Shown piece after piece: positions 42,987 to 51,320 of a stretch of DNA of 64,000 bases; positions within the stretch are counted from its first letter, which is position 1, and each line of letters begins with the position of its first letter. The notes below the pieces were generated by a model. The model was not told where the DNA came from and made no database searches. It saw only the letters and a program-made list of their open reading frames with translations. The position numbers were made by a program, and so were the translations under genes. The stretch lies in NCBI GenBank assembly GCA_963777325.1, contig CAVZQE010000022.1, forward strand, positions 682,001 to 746,000, given 5' to 3'. This DNA is from JAFAXA01 sp963777325. GTDB taxonomy: Bacteria > Pseudomonadota > Alphaproteobacteria > Acetobacterales > Acetobacteraceae.

Positions 42987-43547
42987 CTAAGAGACTGCCC
43001 TCAGGCGCGCCACACCCTTCCCCCACCTTGTAGCGGGGCCACTCTCATGTTGCGTGCGAAGGCGTTCAAAGAAGCTGCGAAACCCTCGCTCCTCCGGATC
43101 TCCGGCCAATAACCGATGGCGGAGCTGCGCCACAATCTCCTCCGTCTCGCTTGCCGAGTCTCCGCTGTGCTCAACGTCGCAGCCAAGGAGCTTCACCCAG
43201 TTCTGGCCATACCGGGGCTGCAGACGCATGCCACATCCGTAGAACTTCGCCGCCTCACGATCGTCGGCCTCGCCGTCGCCGACCATCTCGAACCACTCTC
43301 CCGGGATCAAGATTGCATACTGTTCGGCGCCTTTAACGGCCTCACGAAGGAATGGGAGGATGGCCCCCTTCTCGATCGCGTCGGGCGCGTCGGGCGCGTC
43401 GGGCAACGTAGCAATCGCGAGTAGAAGCAATAACCCTTTTCGTTCTGATTGGGGGTAGTCGTCGATGGCCTGGCCCGCCCGAGGCTGGTGAGCCTGGACC
43501 AGCATGCAAAAGGTGTCCGTCAGGGCATCCGTCTGCTGTGTCGTCAT
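42987..43547 (-). CDS. Hypothetical protein
   Basis: The 186-residue acidic protein starts MTTQQTDALTDTFCMLVQA. It contains a small tandem repeat (DAPDAPDA) and WFEMVGDGEADDREAAKFYG. I do not recognise it. A longer start at 43592 is possible. The IS427-like copy 2 lies 136 bases upstream of the start. Confidence 0.5.
   Translation of the reverse strand: MTTQQTDALTDTFCMLVQAHQPRAGQAIDDYPQSERKGLLLLLAIATLPDAPDAPDAIEKGAILPFLREAVKGAEQYAILIPGEWFEMVGDGEADDREAAKFYGCGMRLQPRYGQNWVKLLGCDVEHSGDSASETEEIVAQLRHRLLAGDPEERGFRSFFERLRTQHESGPATRWGKGVARLRAVS
43378..43404. repeat. Three tandem 9-base repeats
   Basis: GCGTCGGGC occurs three times in a row inside the hypothetical gene, adding Asp-Ala-Pro units without changing the frame. 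It is short but could vary in number between strains. Confidence 0.7.
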
Positions 43548-43682
43548 CGTCCATCCCTCTCGCGGATACCGTCCGCTTACGGGATGTCTCATTCAACCGT
43601 GGAGCGGAGGACGTCTCACCTCCTCCCGCTCCACCCCCGGTATTCCCGATTGATTCGGCATTTTCGACCAAGGCTTCTACTA

Positions 43683-44556
43683 GGCCGTGTGGACGGATAG
43701 CAGAAAGTATGTGGTGAGGGATTCCCGAATCGGTGTTTTGCCGAATCAATGGGTGACCGGCAACTGGGAGCCGGGCCATGCTGACGGGAATGACCGAGGA
43801 GGACTGGGACATCGTGCTGCGGGTGTTCGACGCGGCGCAATCGCGGCGAGGCGAGCCTGGGCATGACGACCGGACGTTTTTGGAAGCGCTGCACTTCTTC
43901 ACGGTTCACAACATCACGTGGCGGGCGCTTCCGGCGGAATACGGCAACTGGAACAGCGTCTGGAAACGGTTTTGGCGGCTCAGCCGTTCGGGTGTGTTCG
44001 AGGCCTTCTTTCAAATCCTGGCGGAAACCAGCAAAACGGCGCACTTGGTGCAGATGTTCGACAGCACCGTGGTGCGGGCGCATGTCTCGGCTGCCGGCGC
44101 AAAAGGGGGCGGGAAAATCAAGCGCTCGGCCGTTCGCGAGGCGGGTTTTTGTGCAAGATCCACCTCAAGACGGACTTCGACGGCCTGCCCATCGCATTCC
44201 ACCTGACCGGCGGGGAGGCCAGCGATTGCACTCAGCTGGAGACCTCTCTCGACATCGGTCCCGACATCAGGCCGCGCGCGGCGATCACCGACAAGGGCTA
44301 TGACTCGGCGGCGAACCGCGCTGCCTGCCGCAGGCGCGGCATCATTCCGGTGATCCCGCATCGCGAGAACGCCAAGAACAAGCCCCGTTTCTTTCCGAAG
44401 TTGCTCTACAAGACCCGCGCTCGGATCGAGCAAGCCGTCGGCAAGCTAAAACGGTTCAAGCGCATCGCCCTACGCTGCGAAAAAACCGCCGAGAGCTATG
44501 CCGGTCTCGTCGGCTTCGCCTGCGGGCTCATCTTGATCAAATCCGTCCACACGGCC
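43683..44556 (+). mobile_element. IS5-family (IS427-like) insertion sequence, copy 2
   Basis: The 874-bp element has the same inverted ends as copy 1 and TA on both sides (43681-43682 and 44557-44558). It differs from copy 1 by one missing base near the left end and a few substitutions. It lies in the opposite orientation to copy 1, about 31 kb away. Confidence 0.92.
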
Positions 44557-44559
44557 TAG
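43778..44559 (+). CDS. IS427-like transposase (two frames joined by -1 frameshift), copy 2
   Basis: The same two-frame arrangement as copy 1. The first frame starts at 43778 (MLTGMTEEDWD); the shift site is AAAAGGGGG at 44101-44109; the second frame ends at 44559 with a TAG made from the target TA. The DDE residues are the same as in copy 1; one Ser is Leu after the shift site (GGFLCKIHL). Confidence 0.88.
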
Positions 44560-44564
44560 CCCTC

Positions 44565-44996
44565 ATGGAGGGTGCGCCGCTTGTTCCAAATACCCCCGTC
44601 GATGACGCTGAACTGCTATCTGAGTTGCGCGTCTATGCTGAACGCATTTATGCTTCATCTAGGCTAAGGACCATCGGGGCAGCTCTTCAACAGCTAGAGG
44701 AGAACGTCACTGACGTTCCTAACTCCAAATACTTTCTACTGGAACTCACTCCAGACACGGACACGATAAAAATTACGGGATTCATGGCGAGCCAGAGCCA
44801 AGAAGCCCAGTCTCGATATACCGACGTTGAAAGGCGGATTGCCGGGGATGAGAGAAGCGATGCGGTCTTAGTTTCTGTCGATTCCATTTCTTCCCTGAGA
44901 CGCGCATATCCTAACTATTTTTTGGACACTGGAGCATTTGCCGATCTCTTAGAAGAAGCTTTGTCTGGTCGCTTACTCGCCTTGGCGAAGGTGTGA
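44565..44996 (+). pseudogene. Probable C-terminal fragment of a RelA/SpoT-type protein next to IS copy 2
   Basis: About 143 residues read from just right of the IS. The end AVLVSVDSISSLRRAYPNYF followed by LDTGAFADLLEEAL resembles, from memory, the C-terminus of some RelA/SpoT-domain proteins of ~350 residues. No nucleotide-transfer domain is present. The frame is open through the IS target site into the left flank (RPRLLLALMEG), so the IS may have entered a gene already shortened. GC content is lower than in the flanking chromosome. Assignment is weak. Confidence 0.35.
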
Positions 44997-45133
44997 TGCG
45001 CATCGACCTTTTCAAACGCCCGGTCCATTGCGCCGGGCGCTTCATCCGCTTCCACTTCTCGCGCCATATCGATGAACCGGCGAGACTGTTCGGGATTGTC
45101 GGATTTAGGGGGAGGGTCTGCTTTGCGACTCAT
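44915..45133 (-). CDS. Small hypothetical protein
   Basis: A 72-residue product starts MSRKADPPPKSDNPEQSRRF and continues IDMAREVEADEAPGAMDRAF, a pattern I recall from conserved small alphaproteobacterial proteins of unknown role. The tail is rich in Lys and Ser. It overlaps the end of the convergent gene by 82 bases, so one of the two may not be real in full. Confidence 0.45.
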   Translation of the reverse strand: MSRKADPPPKSDNPEQSRRFIDMAREVEADEAPGAMDRAFEKVDAHHTFAKASKRPDKASSKRSANAPVSKK

Positions 45134-45162
45134 CGATGACGATCCTGTCGTTGTCCGCCGAT

Positions 45163-45411
45163 TCATTGCAATTTGCGCGGATCTTCTAGCGGCAACTGAT
45201 AGACATAGTCTGATTGACCTGGAAGCGGAGCTTGTAGGGCTTGTCGATCAAGCTTTACGGAATGTGAAGGACGAGACCGTCCCCGCTCTCCACTCCACTG
45301 GATAACCAGCACCGGATCGCCGTTTACGAACACGAGATCGCACTGATAAAGACCACCGATGCCGTTGCGGTTGATAGCGGCCAACACCGTCCTAACTTCG
45401 TATCTAGGCAT
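45163..45411 (-). CDS. Small hypothetical protein
   Basis: An 82-residue frame starts MPRYEVRTVLAAINRNGIGG and has a beta-strand-like middle (LVFVNGDPVLVIQWSGERGR). It starts inside or at the edge of the IS1595 element, so its start may belong to the element and the true gene may be truncated. No family recognised. Confidence 0.35.
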   Translation of the reverse strand: MPRYEVRTVLAAINRNGIGGLYQCDLVFVNGDPVLVIQWSGERGRSRPSHSVKLDRQALQAPLPGQSDYVYQLPLEDPRKLQ

Positions 45412-46345
45412 GTAACGTGTCTATTTGCGAGCCAACCGTTCGATAGGTCAGACGCTTGCCTTTCGCGCCAACTAGCGCTCGGTCCGCGCGCTGCACGTCA
45501 TCAAATCCGAGCCGTTCGCGATGATTATGCCGGAGGTCAAACTCTGCGGCGTAGCGGTGCAGGTGGGTTTGGCTGACGTGGAAATAGCAACCGAACACAC
45601 CCCGTTTGAAGATAGAGAAATAGTTCTCGACGGTGTTGGTATGCCAGAAATAGGCGCGAACGTATTCCTCGGCGCTGTGGCTGACAGAGCCATGCCCGGC
45701 AAACTTTTCGCCAATCTTCGGATAGACTGGGCTTTCATCGGTCATCAAGTAAGTAGCGCTGTTGACGTGAGCGGTTATGACCGGGCTGAGAGTCGCGGCG
45801 GTGACGTTCGGAACGTGGAAGCTACGCACCTTCCCGTCACGCTCCACCAAGGCGAGCACGGCAGCTTTCGGCGGGATTTTGCCCTTGCGGTTTTTGGCTT
45901 TGCCTCCCACGAAAGTTTCGTCGATTTCGACGACTTGGTTTTGCCCGCCGAGCGGTCCGGACCCTTCCATGCCGAGCACAATCATAGCTTCGCGAATGCG
46001 GTGCCCCAAGAACCAAGCGGTTTTCATGCTGCCGCCGAAGGTGCGCTGAAGCTGGCGGGTGCTGATACCCTTTTTGCTGCTGCACATCAGGTAGATTGCT
46101 TGCAACCAAATCCGCAACGGGACGTGACTGGACTCGAACACGGTGCGCATACGGACGGTGAAGGGCTTGCGGCAGGTGTAGCATTTCCACAGACCCGGCC
46201 GGGTGCTCTTGCCTTGGAGGCGTCCGGCTTTTCCGATCGTGCCGCAATTAGGGCAAATAGGTCCGCTCGGCCAAAGGCGCGCTTCGACATATTCAAAGGC
46301 GGCGCGTTCGTTGTGGAAATGCTCGGCGGAAAGAACGGACTGCAT
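45404..46345 (-). CDS. IS1595-family transposase
   Basis: The 313-residue protein has the N-terminal zinc-ribbon CPNCGTIGKAGRL...CYTCRKPF of the IS1595 family, then the ISXO2-like core: EIDETFVGGKAKNRKGK (first Asp), MTDESPVYPKIGEKFAGHGS (second Asp) and HTNTVENYFSIFKRGVFG (Asn/Glu region). It reads leftwards. The element's right end should lie between 46346 and about 46400, where the ATPase C-terminal fragment begins. I could not fix the terminal repeats. Confidence 0.9.
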   Translation of the reverse strand: MQSVLSAEHFHNERAAFEYVEARLWPSGPICPNCGTIGKAGRLQGKSTRPGLWKCYTCRKPFTVRMRTVFESSHVPLRIWLQAIYLMCSSKKGISTRQLQRTFGGSMKTAWFLGHRIREAMIVLGMEGSGPLGGQNQVVEIDETFVGGKAKNRKGKIPPKAAVLALVERDGKVRSFHVPNVTAATLSPVITAHVNSATYLMTDESPVYPKIGEKFAGHGSVSHSAEEYVRAYFWHTNTVENYFSIFKRGVFGCYFHVSQTHLHRYAAEFDLRHNHRERLGFDDVQRADRALVGAKGKRLTYRTVGSQIDTLHA

Positions 46346-46400
46346 GACGGCTTGCTCCTAGGCCGTCAAACTACCCCTAGGGGGCGGGTATGTCAAGTGT

Positions 46401-46661
46401 AACATTGCCGCACGAACTATTATAGATCTCGCTTCGAATGGGATTCAGGTCTTTGTCGCGACCCACAGCTTGTTTCTGATGCGTGAATTCGAGATTTTGC
46501 TCGCGGACCCAGGTCACAACACCTTAGATCCCCGCTTTTTTGGTCTGCATCCCTCAGACGAGGGCGTCCGCGTCAGTCAAGGCAAAAACATTACCGATGT
46601 TGGTGCAATTGCTTCCTTGGATGAAGATCTTGAACAGTCAGACCGTATTCTAGGGTTGTAG
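46401..46661 (+). pseudogene. AAA ATPase, C-terminal fragment
   Basis: The frame reads NIAARTIIDLASNGIQVFVA, then THSLFLMREFEILL, RFFGLHPSDEGV and DVGAIASLDEDLEQSDR, the end of an OLD/RecF-like defence ATPase (H-motif THS). No start codon or Walker motifs are present, and the IS1595 element lies directly upstream. The N-terminal part at 10993-12534 belongs to the same kind of protein and lacks just this end. The nuclease-like gene starts two bases after its stop. Confidence 0.65.
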
Positions 46662-46663
46662 TT

Positions 46664-47168
46664 TTGAGTTTGCAAATTGTTGATGGCCTCAAGTTCCATT
46701 TTCCGGCGGGCTGGAGGGTGAGCAAATTCGACGAATGGAACTTTTATTGTAAACGCATGCAACAAATCGTAGATGGTGTAAAAGCCATCGACGTCATTGC
46801 GATCTCGCCCAATTCGGAATTGTTCCTCATCGAAGTCAAGGATTACAGAGCTCACGCCCGCAGCAAACCTTCCAGCCTGAACGCTGAGGTGGGCGACAAG
46901 GTGCTCCACACCTTGGCCTGCCTCCTTCCCGGCAAAACTCAACGCAACAGACGCGACAGAAACCGAAATCGCTAGGCTCGCACTCGGAGTATCGAAGATA
47001 AGAGTTATATTGCACCTGGAGCAACCGCGAAAGCATTCAAAGTTGCGTCCTCGAGCCATCGACCCGGCGAGCGTGCAAGCGAAGCTTCGGCAAACATTAA
47101 AGGCAATCGATGCGCATCCAAAGGTGACGGAGATACGCCGCCTTGACATGGCCTGGAAGGTAACATGA
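46664..47168 (+). pseudogene. Nuclease-like partner of the ATPase (ExK motif), frameshifted
   Basis: A TTG start follows the ATPase stop by two bases. The sequence has KAIDVIAISPNSELFLIEVK then DYR: an Asp followed by E-V-K, as in PD-(D/E)xK nucleases. Near 46935 the frame shifts; the continuation LNATDATETEIARLAL, KIRVILHLEQPRKHS and RQTLKAIDAHPKV ends at 47168. The full reading is about 168 residues. ATPase plus ExK nuclease is a common defence layout. The nuclease role is an inference from the motif. Confidence 0.5.
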
Positions 47169-47231
47169 TCGACAATTCGTTCCAGGCTACACGTCGAGTC
47201 AGACGCTCACTCCTCCCTACTCGAGTCAAAA

Positions 47232-47708
47232 TTACCGCACACACCCCGCCGTGATCTCCTCGCACTTTTCCGCGTAGAGCTTGCCCTCGTGCTTGCGCGC
47301 GCGGTAGCTCACCGCGCCGACGCGGCCGGGGTCGAAATCCACCTCCACCGTGCAGGCCGCTTGCGGCGGCGAGGACAGATCCTGCCGGAACGCGCCCGGC
47401 TCCGGGTCGAACTCGGCGAAGCCGGGCGAGCCGTCGAACGGCGTGTAGCCGAACTTCCCGTTTGTAAGGTCGCCTCGCATCGGCGCGTAATAGCGGCCGC
47501 CTGCGCCCGGCGTGTCGTAGCTCCAGGCGGTGACGCCGTGCTCGGTGAAGCGGGTGCCGGGCTTGCCCATGCACGAGGCCACCTGCCGCGGCGTCATGCC
47601 GGTCATGCGGGCGCGCGCGACCGCCTCCGAGGGCGGCGGCACGGACGGGGCGCAGGATGCAAGCGCGACCGCGAGCAGCACGAATAACGGCGCAGCGGAT
47701 TCGTGCAT
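47232..47708 (-). CDS. Putative lipoprotein
   Basis: The 158-residue product begins with a lipoprotein signal (MHESAAPLFVLLAVALASC), with the lipobox Cys at residue 19. A small beta-rich domain follows with GMTPRQVASCMGKPGTRF, like the SmpA/OmlA pattern in which a short helix-turn leads to G-x-P. It should be an outer-membrane or periplasm-facing lipoprotein. It is the first chromosomal gene right of the island. The start at 47708 is chosen because it gives a clean signal. Confidence 0.7.
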   Translation of the reverse strand: MHESAAPLFVLLAVALASCAPSVPPPSEAVARARMTGMTPRQVASCMGKPGTRFTEHGVTAWSYDTPGAGGRYYAPMRGDLTNGKFGYTPFDGSPGFAEFDPEPGAFRQDLSSPPQAACTVEVDFDPGRVGAVSYRARKHEGKLYAEKCEEITAGCVR

Positions 47709-47768
47709 GAAGCTTCGGCATAAGCGACGCATGAGCGTTCTCCCCAGCAAGCAACAGACGCGCAGCGC

Positions 47769-48539
47769 TCACCCCGCCTTTGTCGCAACGATAAACCGCC
47801 GCCGGAACGGCAGCAACGTGGTGCCGTCCGCGCGCTTCTTGTAGTGCGGCCGGATCGTCTCGGCGTACGCCGCCAGGAACTCCGCCCGCATCGCCGCGTC
47901 CAGGGGCGAGAGAAACGGGCGCAGGCTCGTGCCCATCGCCCATTGCACGACCGCGTCCTCGCCCTGGAGCGCGTGCATGTAGGTCGTGTCCCAGAGATCG
48001 AGCGAGGCCGTGACCGGCCGCAGCAGATCCCAATACGCGCCCGGATCGAGGATCGGCGGCGCGGAACCGACGCCGGCCAGCAGCGAAGCCCATCGCCCAC
48101 GTGCCGCGATCTCGTATTGCAGGGCGCGGAACGGCGCGTCGTGCATCGCAGGCATCTGCACGGCGAGGCAGCCGCCCGGCGCGAGCAGCGACACGAGGCG
48201 CGGGAACAGCGTCGCGTGATCGCCGAGCCAGTGCAGCGCGGCGTTGGAGTAGATCAGGTCCGGCGGCTCGGCCGGCGTCCAGCACGCGGCGTCCGCGTGC
48301 TCGAACCGGCAGTCCGGAACATCGGCGCGCGCGCGTTCCAGCATGGCGTCCGAACTGTCGAGGCCGATTATGTCGGCATCCGGAAATCGCGCCCGGATCA
48401 GCGCCGTCACGTTGCCCGGTCCGCAGCCGAGATCGGCGACGCGCGCCGGGGACGTGAGAGGCACCTGCGCCAGCAGATCGAGCGCCGGGCGCAGCCGCTC
48501 GCCGGAGAAGCGCAGGTACTGCGCCGGATCCCAGGCCAT
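47769..48539 (-). CDS. tam: Trans-aconitate 2-methyltransferase
   Basis: Tam methylates trans-aconitate, a spontaneous inhibitor formed from cis-aconitate, with SAM. The 256-residue protein starts MAWDPAQYLRFSGERLRPAL, as the family does, and has the SAM motif RVADLGCGPGNVTALI, LIYSNAALHWLGDH and the C-terminal FRRRFIVATK. It follows coxE by two bases and may be co-transcribed with it. Confidence 0.9.
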   Translation of the reverse strand: MAWDPAQYLRFSGERLRPALDLLAQVPLTSPARVADLGCGPGNVTALIRARFPDADIIGLDSSDAMLERARADVPDCRFEHADAACWTPAEPPDLIYSNAALHWLGDHATLFPRLVSLLAPGGCLAVQMPAMHDAPFRALQYEIAARGRWASLLAGVGSAPPILDPGAYWDLLRPVTASLDLWDTTYMHALQGEDAVVQWAMGTSLRPFLSPLDAAMRAEFLAAYAETIRPHYKKRADGTTLLPFRRRFIVATKAG

Positions 48540-48541
48540 CC

Positions 48542-49729
48542 TTACTCTCTCCCGCGCGGCGGAGGCGGAAGCGACAGGCTCCGCACCAGCGCGCGCAGGC
48601 TGTCCAGATTATGCACCGGCCGGAACTCGTCCACATGCGGCAGCATCGCGCGGATGCTCTGCGCCTTGGCCTCGAACCCGCTCCAGCGCAGCAGCGGGTT
48701 GAGCCAGATCAGGCGGCGGCTCGACCGGTGCAGCCGCTCCATCGCAGCGGCCAGCGTGTCGGGCGCGTCGTCCGGGCGCGGGCGGTCGAGGCCGTCGGTG
48801 ATGAGCAGGGTCGTCGCCCCTTGCGCCAGCACGCGCTTGCCCCAGCGCCGGTTGAACAAAGTGAGCGCGTCGCCAATGCGGGTGCCGCCCGACCAGTCCG
48901 GCACGCTCGCCGCGACCAGCTGGAACGCAATCTCCGGGTCGCGGTGGCGGAGTTGCCGGGTGATGTTGGAGAGCCTTGTCCCGAACAGGAATACATGCAC
49001 GCGCGCGCGGTCGTTGCTGACCGCGTGCAGGAAGTGCAGCAGGATCGGCGCGTAGCGGGCCATGCTGCCGCTGATGTCGCCGAGGATCACGAGCGGCGGC
49101 GTCCGTCGGACGCGGCGGGAGCGGGCGAGGCTCAGGATCTCTCCGCCTTGCCGCAAGCTGGCGCGGATCGTGCGGCGGAGGTCGATCGCGCGGCCGAGCG
49201 GGGCGGGCCGCAGCCTGCGGGTCGGGCGGCGGTCGAGCGGCAGCACGAGGCGGCGGATCTCGGACTTGGCGGCCGCGATCTCGGCCGCGCTCATCGCTTC
49301 GAAATCCATGCTTTGCAGGCGCTCGCGCTCGCTGACCGTGAAGGTTGCATCGAGCCTGGGCGGCCTCTCATCGGGGTGCGCCGCGCGCGTGCGCGGAGCG
49401 GAGAGCGCCTCGGCCACCCGTCGCGAGGCGGGGGCGGGTTTCCGCGGTTCCGGCTTGCGTAAGCCTTCCAGCGCCGCCATCGCTGCCGCGTGCCGGCCGG
49501 CGGCCGGATCGCGCCAGAACAGCGCGAAGGCGTGGTCGAACACCTCCGCGTGCTCGTGCCGATGCACCATCGTACAGCGGAGCGCCGCGCGCGCCTGGCG
49601 CTGGTCGCCGAGATCGACCAGCGCCAGCGCCCGTTGCGCCGCGATCGTCTCGGCGGGGCCGACCGGCAGGCCGGCGCGGCGCAGCACATGCGCGAACCGC
49701 ATGACGTTGGCGCCGAGCGCGCCGCTCAC
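48542..49729 (-). CDS. coxE: VWA-domain protein, CoxE-like
   Basis: CoxE proteins carry a von Willebrand A domain and work with the CoxD ATPase in maturing the CO dehydrogenase active site. The 395-residue protein has an N-terminal helical region (RFAHVLRRAGLPVGPAETIA) and the VWA core with the metal site VILGDISGSMARYAP and GGTRIGDALTLFN. Its start overlaps the stop of the MoxR gene (ATGA). Confidence 0.85.
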   Translation of the reverse strand: MSGALGANVMRFAHVLRRAGLPVGPAETIAAQRALALVDLGDQRQARAALRCTMVHRHEHAEVFDHAFALFWRDPAAGRHAAAMAALEGLRKPEPRKPAPASRRVAEALSAPRTRAAHPDERPPRLDATFTVSERERLQSMDFEAMSAAEIAAAKSEIRRLVLPLDRRPTRRLRPAPLGRAIDLRRTIRASLRQGGEILSLARSRRVRRTPPLVILGDISGSMARYAPILLHFLHAVSNDRARVHVFLFGTRLSNITRQLRHRDPEIAFQLVAASVPDWSGGTRIGDALTLFNRRWGKRVLAQGATTLLITDGLDRPRPDDAPDTLAAAMERLHRSSRRLIWLNPLLRWSGFEAKAQSIRAMLPHVDEFRPVHNLDSLRALVRSLSLPPPPRGRE

Positions 49730-50622
49730 GCCTCAGCCGTCCCGGCGATCAGTCGCGCGGCTTCGGCGCCCCGGACGCGCGCGAGGTCGTCCTGGTATTT
49801 CAGCAGCACCCCGAGCGTCTCGTCCACATTGCCGGGCGTCAGCTCGGTTTCGTTGAGATGCGCGAGCGCCGTCGCCCAGTCGATCGTCTCGGCGACGCCG
49901 GGCAGCTTGAACAGCTCCTCGCGCCGGAGGCGCTGCACGAAGGCGACCACCTGCGCCGCGAGCCGAGCGGGGAGATCCGGCGCGCGGGCGGCGAGGATCT
50001 CGCGCTCGCGCGCCGCGTCCGGGTAGTCCACCCAGTGGTAGAGGCAACGGCGGCGGATCGCGTCATGCACCTCCCGGGTGCGGTTTGAAGTGAGGATCAC
50101 CACCGGCCTCACGCCGGCGCGAATGGTGCCGAACTCCGGCACGGTGATCTGGAAGTCGGCCAGCAATTCGAGCAGGAACGCCTCGAACGGCTCGTCGGCG
50201 CGGTCGAGCTCGTCGATCAGCAGCACCGCGGGGGGCTGGTCCGGATCGATGGCGGCGAGCAGGGGGCGCGCGAGCAGGAAGGCGCGGCTGTAAATGTCGT
50301 GCGCGAGCCGGTTGCGGTCGGTCTCGCCCGCCGCCTCGGCCAGCCGGATCGCCATCAGCTGGCGCGCGTGGTCCCACTCATACGCGGCGGCCGAGAAATC
50401 CATGCCGTCATAGCATTGCAGCCGCACGAGCCGCCGCCCGAGCGCCGCCGCCAGCACCCGGGCGATCTCGGTCTTGCCGGTGCCGGGCTCGCCTTCGAGG
50501 AAGATCGGCCTTTGCAGCCCGAGGCCGAGATGGACCGTCGTCGCGAGCTCGCGGTCGGCGATGTAGCCCTGCGCCCGCAGCAGCGCCGAGGTGTCGTCCA
50601 CGGAGCCGGGCAGGCCGGTCAC
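49726..50622 (-). CDS. coxD: MoxR-family AAA+ ATPase, CoxD-like
   Basis: The 298-residue protein has Walker A FLEGEPGTGKTEIARVL near residue 40, Walker B AVLLIDELDRADEPFEAF, and sensor VVILTSNRTREVHDAIRRRC. MoxR ATPases act as chaperones with VWA proteins; in cox clusters they help insert copper and sulfur into CO dehydrogenase. It lies 13 bases after coxG and overlaps coxE. No CO dehydrogenase subunit genes are in the window, so the client is unknown. Confidence 0.85.
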   Translation of the reverse strand: MTGLPGSVDDTSALLRAQGYIADRELATTVHLGLGLQRPIFLEGEPGTGKTEIARVLAAALGRRLVRLQCYDGMDFSAAAYEWDHARQLMAIRLAEAAGETDRNRLAHDIYSRAFLLARPLLAAIDPDQPPAVLLIDELDRADEPFEAFLLELLADFQITVPEFGTIRAGVRPVVILTSNRTREVHDAIRRRCLYHWVDYPDAAREREILAARAPDLPARLAAQVVAFVQRLRREELFKLPGVAETIDWATALAHLNETELTPGNVDETLGVLLKYQDDLARVRGAEAARLIAGTAEA

Positions 50623-50635
50623 GCCGGCGGTCGGA

Positions 50636-51268
50636 TTAGATGAGCCCCGCGATCAGCACCAGCACGCAGAGCCACAGGAAGCCGCCGATCCAGGCGATGA
50701 GCGGCAGGCCGTAGAACTGCGCCGGAACGAGCGACACCACGCTGATGGCGGCGGGCGGCGCCCGTCTCTCCTGGGCCGGGGCGACGTCGGCGGCGAGGGG
50801 GGCGACGGGCGGGCTCGCCTCCCCTTCCGCGAGTGTGAGATGGCGGGTGAAATTGTCGAAGAACTGATCGGCCAGCTGCTTGGCGCTGGCGTCGATCAGC
50901 CGCGCGCCGAGCTGGGCGAGCTTGCCGCCGACCTGCGCCTGGACGGCGTAGTGCAGCAGCGTCGCGCCCTCATCCTCGTCCAGCGCGATCTTGGCGCCGC
51001 CCTTCGCGAACCCGGCCGCGCCCCCCTGGCCGTCGCCGCTGATCGTGTAGGCGCGCGGCGGGTCGAGGTCGGCGAGCTGCACGCGCCCGCTGAAGCGGGC
51101 CGCGATGGGGCCGATCTTCACGCCGACCAGCGCCTTCATCTCCGTATCCGAAAGCTTCTCCAGGCTCTCGCAGCCGGGGATGCTCGACCGCAGCACCTCG
51201 GGGTCGTTCAGCGCGGTCCAGACCCTCTCGCGCGGCGCCGGGATTCGCCGTTCGCCCGTCATGTCCAT
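50636..51268 (-). CDS. coxG: SRPBCC-family protein, CoxG-like
   Basis: The 210-residue protein begins MDMTGERRIPAPRERVWTAL, continues IPGCESLEK and PIAARFSGRVQLADLDPPRAY, the START-like cavity fold of CoxG, and ends with a hydrophobic helix (WIGGFLWLCVLVLIAGLI) that would anchor it to the membrane. CoxG tethers CO dehydrogenase to the membrane. A start two codons later (51262) is possible. First gene of coxG-coxD-coxE. Confidence 0.85.
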   Translation of the reverse strand: MDMTGERRIPAPRERVWTALNDPEVLRSSIPGCESLEKLSDTEMKALVGVKIGPIAARFSGRVQLADLDPPRAYTISGDGQGGAAGFAKGGAKIALDEDEGATLLHYAVQAQVGGKLAQLGARLIDASAKQLADQFFDNFTRHLTLAEGEASPPVAPLAADVAPAQERRAPPAAISVVSLVPAQFYGLPLIAWIGGFLWLCVLVLIAGLI

Positions 51269-51320
51269 GGAGTCCCTCGCTGCGTTGCGCGGCCCGGACG
51301 TTAAGGGCAGGGTCGCGCCC

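Noticed and set aside
43378..43404. CRISPR or VNTR array
   Set aside because: Only three 9-base units in a coding frame; no spacers.
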